Shown here in pieces: positions 8,125 to 18,919 of a DNA stretch of 64,000 nucleotides (the first letter of the stretch is position 1; every line of letters begins with the position of its first letter). This DNA comes from Isoetes taiwanensis. Lineage: Eukaryota > Streptophyta > Lycopodiopsida > Isoetales > Isoetaceae. The position numbers were made by a program, and so were the translations under genes. The notes beneath the pieces are model-generated. The model was not told the origin of the DNA. It ran no database searches and saw only the letters and a list, made by a program, of their open reading frames with translations. The stretch is from positions 622,001 to 686,000 of the forward strand of contig JAJEKV010000037.1 in NCBI GenBank assembly GCA_021234155.1, read 5' to 3'.

Positions 8125-9680
8125 CCTGCTTTCTTGGCAATTTAGGTTGGGTGATGCTATACTTCACTAGCAATCTAGCATGGAGCTATGTTCTAACCCA
8201 CAATTGGAAACATTTTCCAATTTTTTTTTTTTGAAGCTCTTGCTTGGGTGGCTATGCCCCAAGACTCGAATCTACTGTTAGTCCTAAGGGAAAAATGGCC
8301 AGTGCTCGATCTTGGATGCCAAGATCATGCTCGATACCATCGTGGGCGCCCCCCTACTCCTTATACGATGCCCGCATCGTATTCGAAGGAGGAGCATTCC
8401 CCCTGGCAGCTGCCTGACAGGGGCCATCCACCTGACTCTACTCCCATCGGGGTGAGCCAGCAAGGGAAGAATGGATGTGTCATTCACCCGTCTTCCATCG
8501 GGTCGACCTATCTGCGGAAGCGTGAACAAACAAACGTGAGCACAACTAACAATATACAATCACCATAGAGATAGCAACATCATGGAGATAACAATACCTT
8601 CATAGCAACAACAACAAGGGGAGTTCCTACCCAGGGCTCAGACTCAAGAGGGATGACTGACGGCTAAGTCTCCAGAGTTCATTGCAGACAGAATTCATGG
8701 CAATGGATTTGGCTGGCATAGAACATGGCTTAGGGTAGTCCACTCCATCCGCCCCTCCCGTGCACACTTTGCAGAGTAGGCTGAAAGGTGTTGGGACTTG
8801 ACCGTAGCCTGCCGGGTGAATAGCCAAAGGGGCTACTACTGCTGGGTTGCATCTCCCCAGCCCCGATGAGGCAGGAAGAGAGTTTCCTCTCCTCCAGAGG
8901 CATCCATGCTCATCGCAGGCGGCTAGAGGGCCACTGCCCTTATTCGACTTGAACTCACTGGAAGGTCATATTCACTACCCCACGAGTGTCGAGCTCATGC
9001 CTTGCCCACACGCAGTGACAAGCCATTAAGCCTAGCCCGCAGAGACCCCCGATAGGCTTTACTACCAGAGGGGTCAGTCCGCGATGAGACAAGTTCCTCC
9101 TTATCAACCGGCCTTGCCCCTTCACCCACAGCCAGGTGGGCTCCTGTGCACGGGCTGCATTTATGTGGGAACTAAGGTACTATGCTAGGAGCATCTACTA
9201 CACATCCTTTATGTCTCTACCCCCCTTCCCAAAACAAGGAGATCACAGAGTGGAATACATACAATATCACAGAACAGAAATAGAGAATCACATCAATCTA
9301 TCTACTTAACATCCAATGTTAGGTTCATTCGTTAGAGTCTCAGATCTAGGGATCTACAAGGCTTCTGGAGATGATCTAACATACTAAATCGGCATATTGC
9401 CACGCCCAAAGACGGTTTTGCACAACAGAACAACTGGATACCTGCTCCTTGGCTTGCTCCTGATCCTCGGAAAGCGTCCATGCTCCTGGTCTTGCCGAAG
9501 ACGACTGCTACTCAACAACCTGTTGTGCAATTCCGACTTTTCGGAGCCTGGCAATGCGATTTTGAGTCCTACCTTGGCCGAATTGGCCCAGGGGAACCCT
9601 AATTGCGAAAGAGGAAAGGAAGCTCTAGAGAACCCTAATTGGCAAAGTGAAAAGGAGAGCTAGGGTCTAGGGTTTTAGCC
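8125..9680 (-). other. Leader-like stretch without a recognised gene
   Basis: This lies between a TATA-like sequence at 9681-9690 and hairpin copy 5, read on the minus strand. It is more G/C-rich than its surroundings, with many short inverted repeats (for example ATACGATGCCCGCATCGTAT near 8360-8382) and several short ORFs that are not protein-like. LTR or long-leader sequence of a mobile element would look like this, but no second copy exists in the window, so LTR status cannot be shown. Confidence 0.4.
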
Positions 9681-9690
9681 CTTATATAGA
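9681..9690 (-). promoter_or_regulatory. TATA-like box, minus strand
   Basis: The minus strand reads TCTATATAAGGG. Downstream are pyrimidine-rich stretches and AACCCTA elements typical of plant transcription starts, and upstream is a cluster of palindromes. If it is used, transcription would run through the leader-like stretch towards the H3-like ORF. Confidence 0.45.
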
Positions 9691-9764
9691 CCCTATCTAG
9701 GTTAGGGCATCCACATAGACAAATGGCTTTAAGCCATTTGGAAATGGATGAACAAGGAACCTTT

Positions 9765-9931
9765 TTGTTGTGTATGTTTAATTACATACCCAACATCCAA
9801 AGTTGCCCCCTAGGTGCAACCTTTAGCTCCTAGGTGCAACGTTATCCCGCTCTCAAGTACATGTCATCCGTGACATGTACGTGTGACGTGGCAGTATAAT
9901 ATACGTATTGGGAGCGTATATTATGCTGGAA
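9765..9931. repeat. Cluster of three inverted repeats upstream of the TATA-like box
   Basis: First, TGTTGTGTATG pairs with CATACCCAACA around a TTTAATTA centre (9765-9795, one mismatch). Second, GTACATGTCA pairs perfectly with TGACATGTAC (9857-9880). Third, CAGTATAATATACG pairs with CGTATATTATGCTG (9891-9931). A CCTAGGTGCAAC direct repeat lies between the first two. Confidence 0.65.
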
Positions 9932-10151
9932 CGTCACATTCATCATCACTATCACTTGTGTCTGAATCCGAGTATTCTTATTATGCACCAGCAGCAACGA
10001 CAGAAACATGGTATTGCAAGACTGCTTACTGTAAGTCCTTCATAAAATTTCTGCCCATCATAAACTGTTTCATTTAAAGCTTCATGCACTCCTTTATTAT
10101 CATCATACATCAAGCGCCTGGAATGTTGACGAGGACTAGAAAGCATCAATA

Positions 10152-10895
10152 TCATATAGTTGATATCTTCAATAACAGCATAACATACCAATTAGGATCC
10201 CCTATAAGTGAACCTAGTGAATCTACAATACTCCAGGGAGTATTAGGCACTTCAATCACCTTGCTAAGAAAGTTGAAAATGCACATCTGACTAAATGTCT
10301 GTGAGACCATTTTTGTTTGAAAACGACTTATTTCTGGCATTGTTTGTATAATCATCTCCTTGTTCCTTCGTGAGTAACCTCCTAATTATCTGTTTTCCTT
10401 CGGCTTATCAGAGAGATTTAGGGAAGAGACTGAGATAGTCATACCTGTAGTCCATGCAAAGCGCCATAAACATTTGTTGCCTGAATATACATCAATTTCT
10501 GAATACCCATGTAACAGAAATAAGGAGATTAGTTGTAAACTTTATTCTTACTTTGAGCAATGTTGTTGTAGAGTCATCAGGAGAAGGCACCTGAAGCTGA
10601 TATGATTCATCAATTCCCAGTTGTAACTGTGGGCCATGCAAGTCAGTTTATGAAAAATCCAGGATGCACGTAAGATATGTAAATCTGGAAGAAAAAGAGC
10701 AATATATACAGTTTCATCCGAGGAAAGAAGCTCTGTTCTCAACTTCTCCAACACAGGAACATCTGATGATGCAAGTATAACAGCAGAATGCTGGCCAAAT
10801 ATGAGATTGTAGAACCTGTCTAGACCTTCGAACAAGGTCTCACATGACTGATACTGCTCATCTATGACGACCCCGATCAGGAGCCATATTTCCAC
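10152..10895 (-). pseudogene. Exon-like pieces of an unidentified plant gene
   Basis: The minus-strand segment 10548-10895 is protein-like (VVIDEQYQSCETLFEGLDRF, AVILASSDVPVLEKLRTELL). A second piece, ending at 10189, reads VIEVPNTPWSIVDSLGSLIG and stops at a good splice donor (GTATG at 10184-10188). The pieces look like exons separated by A/T-rich introns. I do not recognise the family. No start or end of the gene is visible, so a captured or truncated fragment is as likely as a host gene. Confidence 0.4.
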
Positions 10896-10899
10896 TCAC

Positions 10900-11555
10900 A
10901 AAGCCTGGCGCTCTTCTGACAGACTAAAATATTTTACATTGACACCTCTTCGACAGACAATAAAATTTTTACATTGACACAATGCCAATCTCCCAGTCTT
11001 ATGGTTGAGAACTTAGAAATGTCTTGGGTTTTTAGAGAGAATCAAGAGCAAGAGGAGAATTGAGAGAACCTGATCGAAACTTTAGAGCAAAATTGCATGC
11101 AAAGTAATCTATAATCATCCCTAGGCCATCCCGGAATGAGGTATAGCAAGAAAAAAAAAAGGAAAAAGATGGACTTACCTTGGCGATGCTTCCATCCTTC
11201 CTTCTTCCGGTTACCCGGTTTGCACAGACGTCGAGTTCTTTACCACCTGACCGCCAGTTTACAGGAAGTCACCAGCATATCCTAGGGATATCCTAGGATA
11301 TACCTAGGATATGCCAAAAGCCCACATAAACAGGGGTTTGCCCCCCTAAGGGCAACTCAAAAAGAAATGGAGAAAAGTATGGCGGAATAAAGACAAGTAA
11401 AAAAATGGAGAGAGGTAACAAATGGTGACAGTCTGAATGCCCTGTTTTGATGATGTGCTTCATGCATAAGGCGGCGTGCCCTCTAAGGTTATTAGAAATA
11501 TGTTAGAGCAGAAAAATCTTAGCTATTTCTTGAAGATTTTGGTTCTAAGTAAATT
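10900..11555. other. No gene seen
   Basis: A small duplication (ttttacattgacac, near 10930 and 10968) and a cluster of ATATCCTAGG units (11276-11315) are visible. Nothing else is supported. Confidence 0.5.
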
Positions 11556-11560
11556 AAACC

Positions 11561-13133
11561 TGTTACAACACAAACTTTTCCCAAAGGAACACCCTTGCCC
11601 GTGTTGCTACGCCGGTCAGAACCGCCCACACCTTGGATACCTGATCCCCCACCTGACCCTATTGGCTTGCTGTTGTGTGACGTTCTCACAGAGCCGGATT
11701 CCCTTAGAGAATCCTTTCCAGGTAAGCACCAACAAGTTGCTTAACCCAATTCGATCCTTGGCAGTAGCAATCTACCTTGGGACCACAAACACAGCCTTGG
11801 GCTGCAAATCCGACCACCAGATTTAAGTCTTGAATCAATCAGAGAGCTATGATAGCAAAATCGGCTTCCAATTCCTTTGACCCAGTTTCTGTGTCCTAGC
11901 TCATTTCTTCCTCCAAGCTTTTTGGCCCATAGAACCTGAAAATCATATGATGATTTACTTTACCAAAAATGTACTTAGCAGAACTTCAGACTTGAAACAC
12001 GCTAACAAAACAGTAGGCAGACTACTGTAAAAGTTGCAGATAAAACCAGGGTGCAAACAAACACACTGAACTATTCTTTGAAAAAGGTTTGCAAATTCAA
12101 CACTTTATGCCATCTTGCTAGGTGTACCTTATATAGAAGAAATAGAACGGAGCAATAGCTATGTGCAACAATCAGAACCAAAACAATAACATCCAAACAT
12201 GAAAAAACAACATGCTGCTAGAGAAAAGAAAACATGGATATATTCGGAAACCCACATATCTTGCAGGAAAGAACCTATAAATTTATCCAAGAAATCCACC
12301 GGATTGGGCTTACCAATCAAGCCAGCGAAATTTAACCCCAAAACAGTTATTTATGCAGTAGGATGGAGCAAGATCGTATCGGAAGAGCACTGTATATCCT
12401 CTTCATGAGCTAACGCACACAAAACGTTTGGTGCAGAATTGGGAATGCTGCTTACAACAGAAATTAGTGCCCACAATCTTAGACAATCTTAGGCAATCAA
12501 TGCAGAATCATTATCAGAGAAGGGAACAAAGAAAGGAAAGAAAGGAACGGAAGGGGAAGATGCTGGAAATTCAATGCAATTCATCATCTTAACATTCGGG
12601 AAATGGTCCTTTCAAGTTTCTGATTGATAAAAGCTCATCCTTACCTGATAAAGGGAAAATATTTTACATGCATGCAGCAAATCATATGTCTGTCTACACA
12701 TTGAAAAAGGTCCACTTGCATTTGCAAAATACAGATCTTAATTTACCTTGATCCTCTTCACACTGTTTGCTCCAGCAATTCGTCTGTAAATGAAAAAAAG
12801 ACCAAGTGCTGTCAGTTTGCAGGCAATGTCTCAGGCTTCCCTTAGCAACAGTTCTGTTGCAATACCTGTGTTAACCATGCAACCATATAGGTCTTCTGCC
12901 TCGACAAACCCTGCTAGCTCCCTCCGCGCTAATATTTAGTAATATTAGCGTCCGCTAGCGAACCATTACCCGCCGCTAGCCATTACTACCACTTATCCCG
13001 CATTCCATCACCATAGACTGATTACAGTCAACATGGCCTATTAAATCACAACTGCCCGGCAATCACAACCCCGTGCTCACGGACGTCCGTCAAGGGCCCG
13101 ATTCCGACTATGCCCTTGGGAGCATCTGTAACA
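11561..13133 (-). repeat. Left LTR (3' LTR in element sense), with replaced interior
   Basis: It begins TGTTACAACAC and ends GCATCTGTAACA. The outer 370 bp and inner 270 bp match the right LTR closely. The middle (about 11932-12864) does not match, so this LTR is about 650 bp longer than its partner. Confidence 0.9.
11932..12864. other. Sequence present only in the left LTR
   Basis: It occupies the position of an unrelated 290-bp stretch in the right LTR. It has no terminal inverted repeats or obvious target duplication. It is A-rich and intron-like, and includes the pyrimidine-poor stretch 12520-12560. No gene is recognised. Confidence 0.7.
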
Positions 13134-13150
13134 TTCCTCCCCCTCCTTTT
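13134..13150 (-). promoter_or_regulatory. Polypurine tract
   Basis: The minus strand reads AAAAGGAGGGGGAGGAA immediately next to the left LTR. This is the expected primer for plus-strand DNA synthesis in a Ty3/gypsy element. Confidence 0.85.
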
Positions 13151-13161
13151 GGACCTTGCCC

Positions 13162-13945
13162 TCAAGGTTTATCCCTCAGATGAGGGAACTGCTGCACAAA
13201 TTCCTCCGTCTCCCAGGTGGCATCCTCAGGAGACTGGTCCTGCCACTGAACCAGATGTTCCACCACATCCCTATTGCGCAGCTGCCGAACTTTTTTATCC
13301 AAAAGACATTCTGGCATTATAGAGGAGTTTAAGACGATCGATATACTTTGCGGACTAACCACATTAGCGGTATCCAGTATAGCCCTCTTCACCTGACTTA
13401 CATGAAGCACAGGATGGATCCCTACTTCCTGTGGTAAGTTCAACTCGTACGCTGTTTCCCCGATCCTTTTAGTTATCCTAAAAGGTCCAGCATACCGCGC
13501 GGAGTAAGTTTAGTCACCCGACCTTTGGTTAAAGGCCGCTTAATGCCGAAGGATAGACGACCCGTAAGAAAATATAATCACCTTCCGCATAAGAGATATC
13601 TCGTCTATGCTGATTTGCAGATGTTCGTGCCCTATCTTGAGCTTTTCGCAACGCTTGCTTGCATTGCCACAGGATTGCATCCATATCATGAAGCATGTGT
13701 ACTGCAACTTCGGTTCTAAGGTACTTATGCATACCAGAATAAGCTCTTGGGTTTTGACCCATCATAGCCACAAAGGCAATCATCTGAATTCCCGTGTGAT
13801 GGCTATTATTATAAGCGAACTCTAGGTAGGGTAAATAATTTTCCCACCTAGATTGCTTCTCGTGGACAAAACTTCGCAATATGTCCTCTAAGATCATGTT
13901 TATGTGCTCAGTTTGCCCCTCCGTTGAACTTAGTGTCCCGATCAC
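13162..13945 (-). pseudogene. Integrase C-terminal region and chromodomain-like tail
   Basis: Segment 13529-13945 holds the end of the integrase catalytic core, EGQTEHINMILEDILRSF (the 'DGQTERVN..LE..LR' block) and FAYNNSHHTGIQMIAF. A linker follows (ANQHRRDISYAEGDYIFLRV, the GPF/GKR-type region). Segment 13162-13443 continues with IHPVLHVSQVKRAI and ends VEHLVQWQDQSPEDATWE, the chromodomain core (W and E-D-A-T-W-E) that defines chromoviruses and can direct integration to marked chromatin. A stop and a frameshift separate the segments. Confidence 0.85.
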
Positions 13946-14530
13946 TTACAATGGACAAGGGAAGTCCGAAGATTGGGAATATGTGCTGCATGTAGGCAAC
14001 TGCTACGTCATGCCCCGTAGCCTCCCCTTTTAATGCTATAAACTTAGCATACTTTGTTAGCCGATCCACTATTACCAAAATTTGAGTATGTTGCCTAGCA
14101 GTTCTAGGTAATACGACTATAAAGTGCATACTCACGCTTTCCCAGCGTTCATTTGGTATAGGAAGAGGTAACAATCCTAGAGTTTTCCCATGATCTGCTT
14201 TCACCGCTACCAAGAGTGACTTACCAAGTCCTTGACTTGATATTGCAACTCTGGCCAGTAGTAGAACCTTTTCACCAACTCATACGTCTTCCATTCACCT
14301 CCATGCCCAGCTTGTGGAGTGTTATGGTGGTCACGTAGAAGTGACTCCCTAAGATCCCCACTTGAAGGAACATAAATCCTTCTCTTATAGAAATGCAACT
14401 CCTCTTGCTCAGTCCACAGCTCCCCGAGCTTGACCATCGCCGGATCTTGCTGATCCTCAGGATATGCATCCTTGATCCTTTGTATAAGATTACTTGCCAA
14501 AGTTGTTAAGGTATTTATGTGCTTAACCAT
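13908..14530 (-). pseudogene. Integrase, zinc-binding and catalytic core
   Basis: Segment 14207-14530 has the integrase zinc-finger region, with LRESLLRDHHNTPQAGHGG and the following FYYWPELQYQVKDLV. Segment 13908-14213 has the catalytic core, with ERWESVSMHFIVVLPR, VIVDRLTKYAKFIALKG and IVSDRDTKF. The conserved first catalytic aspartate of the SMDFI motif is histidine here (SMHFI), while the second (SDRD) is kept. That change alone should abolish strand transfer. A frameshift separates the two segments. Confidence 0.85.
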
Positions 14531-15797
14531 GATAATGCATTGGCAACTGGATTATTTTTGCCCGGCGTATGCTCAATGGAAAAATGGAACTCATGGAGGA
14601 AGTCTAGCCACCTAGCTTGTCTCGGGCTAATTTCGGCTTGACTTTGCAAGAACCTCAATGGTTTATGGTCGGTATAGACGATAAACTTGCGCGACTCTTG
14701 GCTCGTCCCACTACGCAAGTAGTGCCTCCACGTCTTTAACGCATGCACAATGGCTAGCAACTCTTGCTCATAAGTTGCGTAGTTCCTTTCCGCATGACTT
14801 AGTTTCCGACTTTCATAAGCCACTACGTGACCCTGCTGCATTAATACTGCCCCCAACGCTTGGCCACAAGCGTCAGTATAGACCTCAAATGCCTGATTCA
14901 AATCTGGCACTCTTAGCACAGGACTGCTCACTAGCAAGTCCTTAATGCGCCGAAACGCCTCTTGCTGCTCTCTCCCCCACACAAAATCGTGATCTTTCTT
15001 CAAAAGATCAGTGAGAGGAGCAACAACTTTAGAAAATTTAGGTACAAATTTACGGTTCAACAGCAAATTTAGATGTTCAACAGTTTGCGAATAGATGAGA
15101 ATATCATCTAAAAAGACTTCGACAAACTTGTCCAAATGCTCGGAGAATACTTGATTTATTAATCGCACAAACATTGCGGGCACATTTGTAAGCCCAAACG
15201 GCATAACCAGGAACTCATAATGTCCTTGATGAGTTCTGAACGCAGTTTTAGGTTCGTCTCCTTGCCGAATCCACTGCAGAGGTCGATCTTGGTAAACCAT
15301 TTGGCACCCCCAAGATGATCCAGAATATCATCGACCCGGGGTAAAGGATATCTATCCTTTACAGTTGCCTTGTTAAGTGCCCGGTAATCTATGCACATCC
15401 GCATAGTACCGTCTTTTTTCTTAACAAGCAAAACGGGACTCGCAAAAGGTGATTTACTTGGTCGTACAAAACCTTTGCTTAACAATTCTCTCACTTGCTT
15501 TTTAACCTCTTCGAGTTCTAGAGGATTTAATCGGTAGGGAGCACGTGCCATGGGCTTGATCCCAGGCTCAAGCTCAATTTCGTGCTCGACACCCCGCGAG
15601 GGCGGTGGTCCCTCAGGTAACTCTTCTGGAAAAACATCCTTAAAGGTATGCAACAGATCTTTTACCTCAGAGTTTACTCCGGTGTTAACCATCAAGGAGT
15701 TACACGATTTGACAATCAAATCATCTTTTCTCAAGTACATCAAAGAGAAAACATTTGTATTAACTTTGAAAACTTTTTTAGCTTGAGTGGCTGACAT
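14515..15797 (-). pseudogene. Reverse transcriptase and RNase H
   Basis: Segment 15159-15797 starts in the protease-RT linker ([20 protein letters not shown]) and reads [19 protein letters not shown] and KIDLCSGF before a frameshift near 15270. Segment 14515-15300 continues with [17 protein letters not shown] and the catalytic [12 protein letters not shown]. RNase H follows, with [31 protein letters not shown] and [12 protein letters not shown], all key acidic residues present. The part between VEHLN and [17 protein letters not shown] is too short: the usual 'KC.F....V.FLGH..S..GI' stretch of roughly 70 residues is missing, so there is an internal deletion near 15065. Confidence 0.92.
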
Positions 15798-16400
15798 GAG
15801 CTTACTAGGCTCTACATGTGGTAAACCTTGAACCCTAACTACTCCATTTGACGGTAAATTGAAAACTAAGGTGTGTGTTGGCCAGAGAATTTGTGACTCA
15901 ACTTGTTGTAACTATTTCATGCCTAGAATGACATCATATCGCTTTAACTGAGCGATGTCTAGATCTATAGACATAGATGTTACAACCCGGGACTCTTTGT
16001 CCAACAACTCCAAACAAACACCCCGTGCTTGCTCATTGTGACACTGAGTTTGTGGCCCGGCCTCAGACTCGATCACGTACGGAGCCACCTCGTTCAATTC
16101 CAGCCCTAGATCAAGTGCTAGATCTGCAGAAATAAAGTTATGAGTGCTCAACAACCACGTTTCTACCATTGATTCTACCTAGCAATCTGATAACTTTATC
16201 CGCATAAGAGCGTGGAGTAGGGCTTACGATCTCTTCTCGAGCGATAATTGATAACGCCTTTACCTCCGGCTTATCATTTACTTTTGCAGTGCTGGCCAAA
16301 ACTTTCTTGCGAGGCTTTGTACATTCTCGTGCAAAGTGTCCGACCACCCCACAACGATAACACCCTTTAGGCTTATGCGTTTTGGCGTCACCTTCCTTGG
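15798..16400 (-). pseudogene. Gag zinc knuckle and degenerate aspartic protease
   Basis: A CCHC zinc knuckle (CYRCGVVGHFAREC) is read at about 16322-16364. The protease follows in 15912-16169, with the conserved STHNFISADLALDLGLELN and the C-terminal YDVILGMK. The catalytic Asp-Ser/Thr-Gly that should precede STHNFI is gone (the frame reads TWLLSTHNF), so the protease is dead. A frame break separates knuckle and protease. Confidence 0.8.
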
Positions 16401-17979
16401 CCTTGCCCCCGATGGTTTTATCCTTAGAATCATTCTTCTGCTTCTTAGAGGGAGCAGATCCCGGGGAGTTTTCCTCGGCCCTTTTTGCCTTTCAATTAGC
16501 AAAGTTATGAGCCTTCTTGGATTCTTCCCTGCCCACCAGTTTCCTGGCCATCTCAACAGCCAACTCAAAATCAACAGGTTCAGCATGCAGCAAATGCGTG
16601 CGAATGCTAGCATCTCGTAGACCAGGGTAGAAGCATGAAAGGGTGGGCAAAAAAAGTGCCAGTATTTTACATTTACAGATTCAAAATGTAAGGAATTCAA
16701 GTCTAGTATACAAATTCAAAATGTGAGGTACATGTTTGATCGATTGAGGAAAGTTCAAAATGTGCGCCAAGATTTCGGGAGAATTTGGTATAATTATGGA
16801 GAATATTGGACGTCAACCACCTTTATTAATGATAGGCAACTCCATGTAAATGTACATTAAAAATACTTTAACCCAGATCAATTTTTTACATTAATATACA
16901 AAAAAATTCAATCACCCTTTTATGCTTCTACCCACCATTTATAAAATGATCCACGCGCATCCCTGCAGTAATCTCCGATAAGCGTGAAAAGAGCGCCTCA
17001 GCTCTGTCACATAATCACACAGAGACCCTGTCTGAGTGAGCTCCTTCAGCTGTATGAGCGCATGTCGCCGGTCATAATGAGGTGCATACTCCTGTCGGAA
17101 TAAATGACAAAATTCCCTCCAAGTACACAGCTTCTGACCATTCTCGGTGTGAATGTCCCACCATGCAGCCGCCGGTCCCTTCAGCTTCAGGGTGGCATGC
17201 ATAAGTCAGGCATTCTCGCCCTTCTTCGTGGCTGCAAAATATAACTTCATTTGATTGAACCATCGCATAGCCTGCTCAGGTGTTACATCCTTGCCATAGA
17301 AATCTGGCATTTTTACGCGCTCTAGAGATTTAATCTCTTCCTCAGAAAGTTCCCCCAGGGACTCTTATGGCTGAACAATACCTTCTATGACATTCTGAGC
17401 TGCTGGTTCCTCGGCCAACCCCGTGTTTAATCCCGATGGTGCGCTAGGTCCCCGTCGTGAAACTGCGTGAGAAACACCATGGCTTGCTCCTGGAGCAGTG
17501 GGAGCTGCCCCAGCCACCTGTAGAAACTTCTCTACTACACTACTCAAGCGAAGTTCTCGGGCCTTCCCTTCAGCAGCCCACTTCTGCAGGTTTTCCTGTA
17601 TCAACCCCAGGGTGTTCTGAAACCTGGCTTGTTCCGCCCTTATCTCATTCAGTTCCCCAGTTAGACGGTTAATATGACCTACACTTTCGTCAGATGGGTT
17701 CACGCCTACCGGACCCCGCTCAGTACTTACTCCCGGAGCGTTCCTGGCATTCACATTATCAGCATTAGCTACACTTGCAGCATTAACATGATCGGCACCT
17801 TCAGGGATAGCTGCTTCAGGAGCACCTTCTGGGGGTGCTCCCCCATCTAGCTCGAACTCGGGTAATTCATCGTTTAAATGAATGTCCTCGAGGGCGGGTA
17901 TTATGCCTTCTTCAGGCGGATGCACTTCAGGCAATCCGTCAATAGGTCCAGCTGGCATATCAGGCACATGTTCAGCCAT
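16401..17979 (-). pseudogene. Gag of the chromovirus, interrupted
   Basis: The start ATG (17977-17979) lies two bases downstream of the primer-binding site. Segment 17365-17979 (204 residues) is the Pro/Ala/Glu-rich N-terminal part with an INRLTGELNEIRAEQARFQN coiled coil, and it ends at a stop. Segment 16939-17202 carries the capsid core (KLKGPAAAWWDIHTENG, FCHLFRQEYAP, LKELTQTGSLCDYVTELRR). The MITE at 16625-16933 then cuts it. Beyond the MITE, 16401-16624 encodes the basic C-terminal linker leading to the zinc knuckle. Confidence 0.85.
16625..16933. mobile_element. 309-bp MITE inserted in gag
   Basis: The terminal inverted repeats are 21 bp with one mismatch: GGGTAGAAGCATGAAAGG at 16625 and its complement ending at 16933. 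They are flanked by ACCA on both sides (16621-16624, 16934-16937). The interior is A/T-rich and noncoding, with a repeated TTCAAAATGT. It splits the gag reading frame of the chromovirus. The superfamily cannot be assigned from the 4-bp flank alone. Confidence 0.8.
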
Positions 17980-17982
17980 TGG

Positions 17983-17994
17983 GCTCTGATACCA
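17983..17994 (-). promoter_or_regulatory. Primer-binding site for initiator tRNA-Met
   Basis: The minus strand reads TGGTATCAGAGC one base after the right LTR. This is the standard plant initiator tRNA-Met 3'-end complement that primes minus-strand DNA synthesis. Confidence 0.92.
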
Positions 17995-17995
17995 C

Positions 17996-18914
17996 TGTTA
18001 CAGCACAAAATTTTCCCAAAGGAAAACCCTTGACCGCGTTGCTACGCCGGTCAGAACTGCCCACACCTTGGATCCCTGATCCCCCACCTGACCCTATTGG
18101 CTTGCTATTGTGTGAAGTTCTCACAGCAGCTGGATTCCCTCAAAGAATCCTTCCCAGATAAGCACCAACCGGTTGCTTAACCCAATTCGATCCTTGGCAG
18201 TAGCAATCTGCCTTGGGACCACAAACACAGCCTTGGGCTGCAAATCCGACCACCAGATTTAAGTCTTGAATCAATCAGAGAGCTATGATAGCAAAACCGG
18301 CTTCCAATTCCTTTGACCCGATTTCTGTGTCCTAGCTCATTTCTTCCTCCAGGCTTTATAATCCAAGCTCTGGAGTTAACTGGCAGTCTTATATGCCCAA
18401 AAACGGCCAGCTCATGCTTTCATTCGATCCCAATCCATCCACCATAGCTTAACCCATCGATCTTACAGCCGGATCTCCTTCGAATTCGTCTCCTCTGATA
18501 TATATTAGATTTCTTTGATCCACCCAATCGTTTGCTACCACGTGTTCCTTTAATGGTTTATTTAAACCATAGCTAACTTATTTATCCTTCATGTTAATAA
18601 CATTAGCCCCTAGTGCCTATACAAGTTACAATATACTAATGTTAACCATGCAACCATATAGGTCTTCTGCCTCGGCAAACCCTGCTAGCTCCCTCCGCGC
18701 TAATATTTAGTAATATTAGCGCCCCCTAGCGAACCATTACCTACAGCTAGCCATTACTACCAATTATCCCGCATTCCGTCACCATAGACTGATTACAGTC
18801 AACATGGCCTATTAAATCACAACTGCCCGGCAATCACGACCAATAGTACCCCCGTGCTCATGGACATCCGTCAAGGGCCCAATTCCGGCTATGCCCTTGG
18901 GAGCACCTGTAACA
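17996..18914 (-). repeat. Right LTR (5' LTR in element sense)
   Basis: It begins TGTTACAGCAC and ends GCACCTGTAACA, 919 bp. Blocks 17996-18351 and 18641-18914 match the left LTR, and 18352-18640 does not. It should hold the promoter for the element transcript, and an A/T-rich TATA-like stretch (GATATATATTAG) is at about 18496-18508. Confidence 0.9.
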
Positions 18915-18919
18915 AAACC

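Larger units (their letters stand above)
11561..18914 (-). mobile_element. Complete, decayed Ty3/gypsy chromovirus with target-site duplication
   Basis: Both ends are defined: TGTTACA at 11561 and TGTAACA at 18908-18914, flanked by the identical pentamer AAACC (11556-11560 and 18915-18919). The minus strand carries, in order, the right LTR, a tRNA primer site, gag, protease, RT, RNase H, integrase, a chromodomain-like tail, a polypurine tract and the left LTR. Stops, frameshifts, a MITE in gag, a lost protease active site and a deletion in RT make it inactive. The two LTRs share long near-identical blocks but differ by an internal replacement. Confidence 0.95.

Noticed and set aside
8125-9680. 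LTR of a second retrotransposon
   Set aside because: TATA-like box and leader composition fit, but no second copy, no TG...CA ends with a target duplication and no primer-binding site were found.
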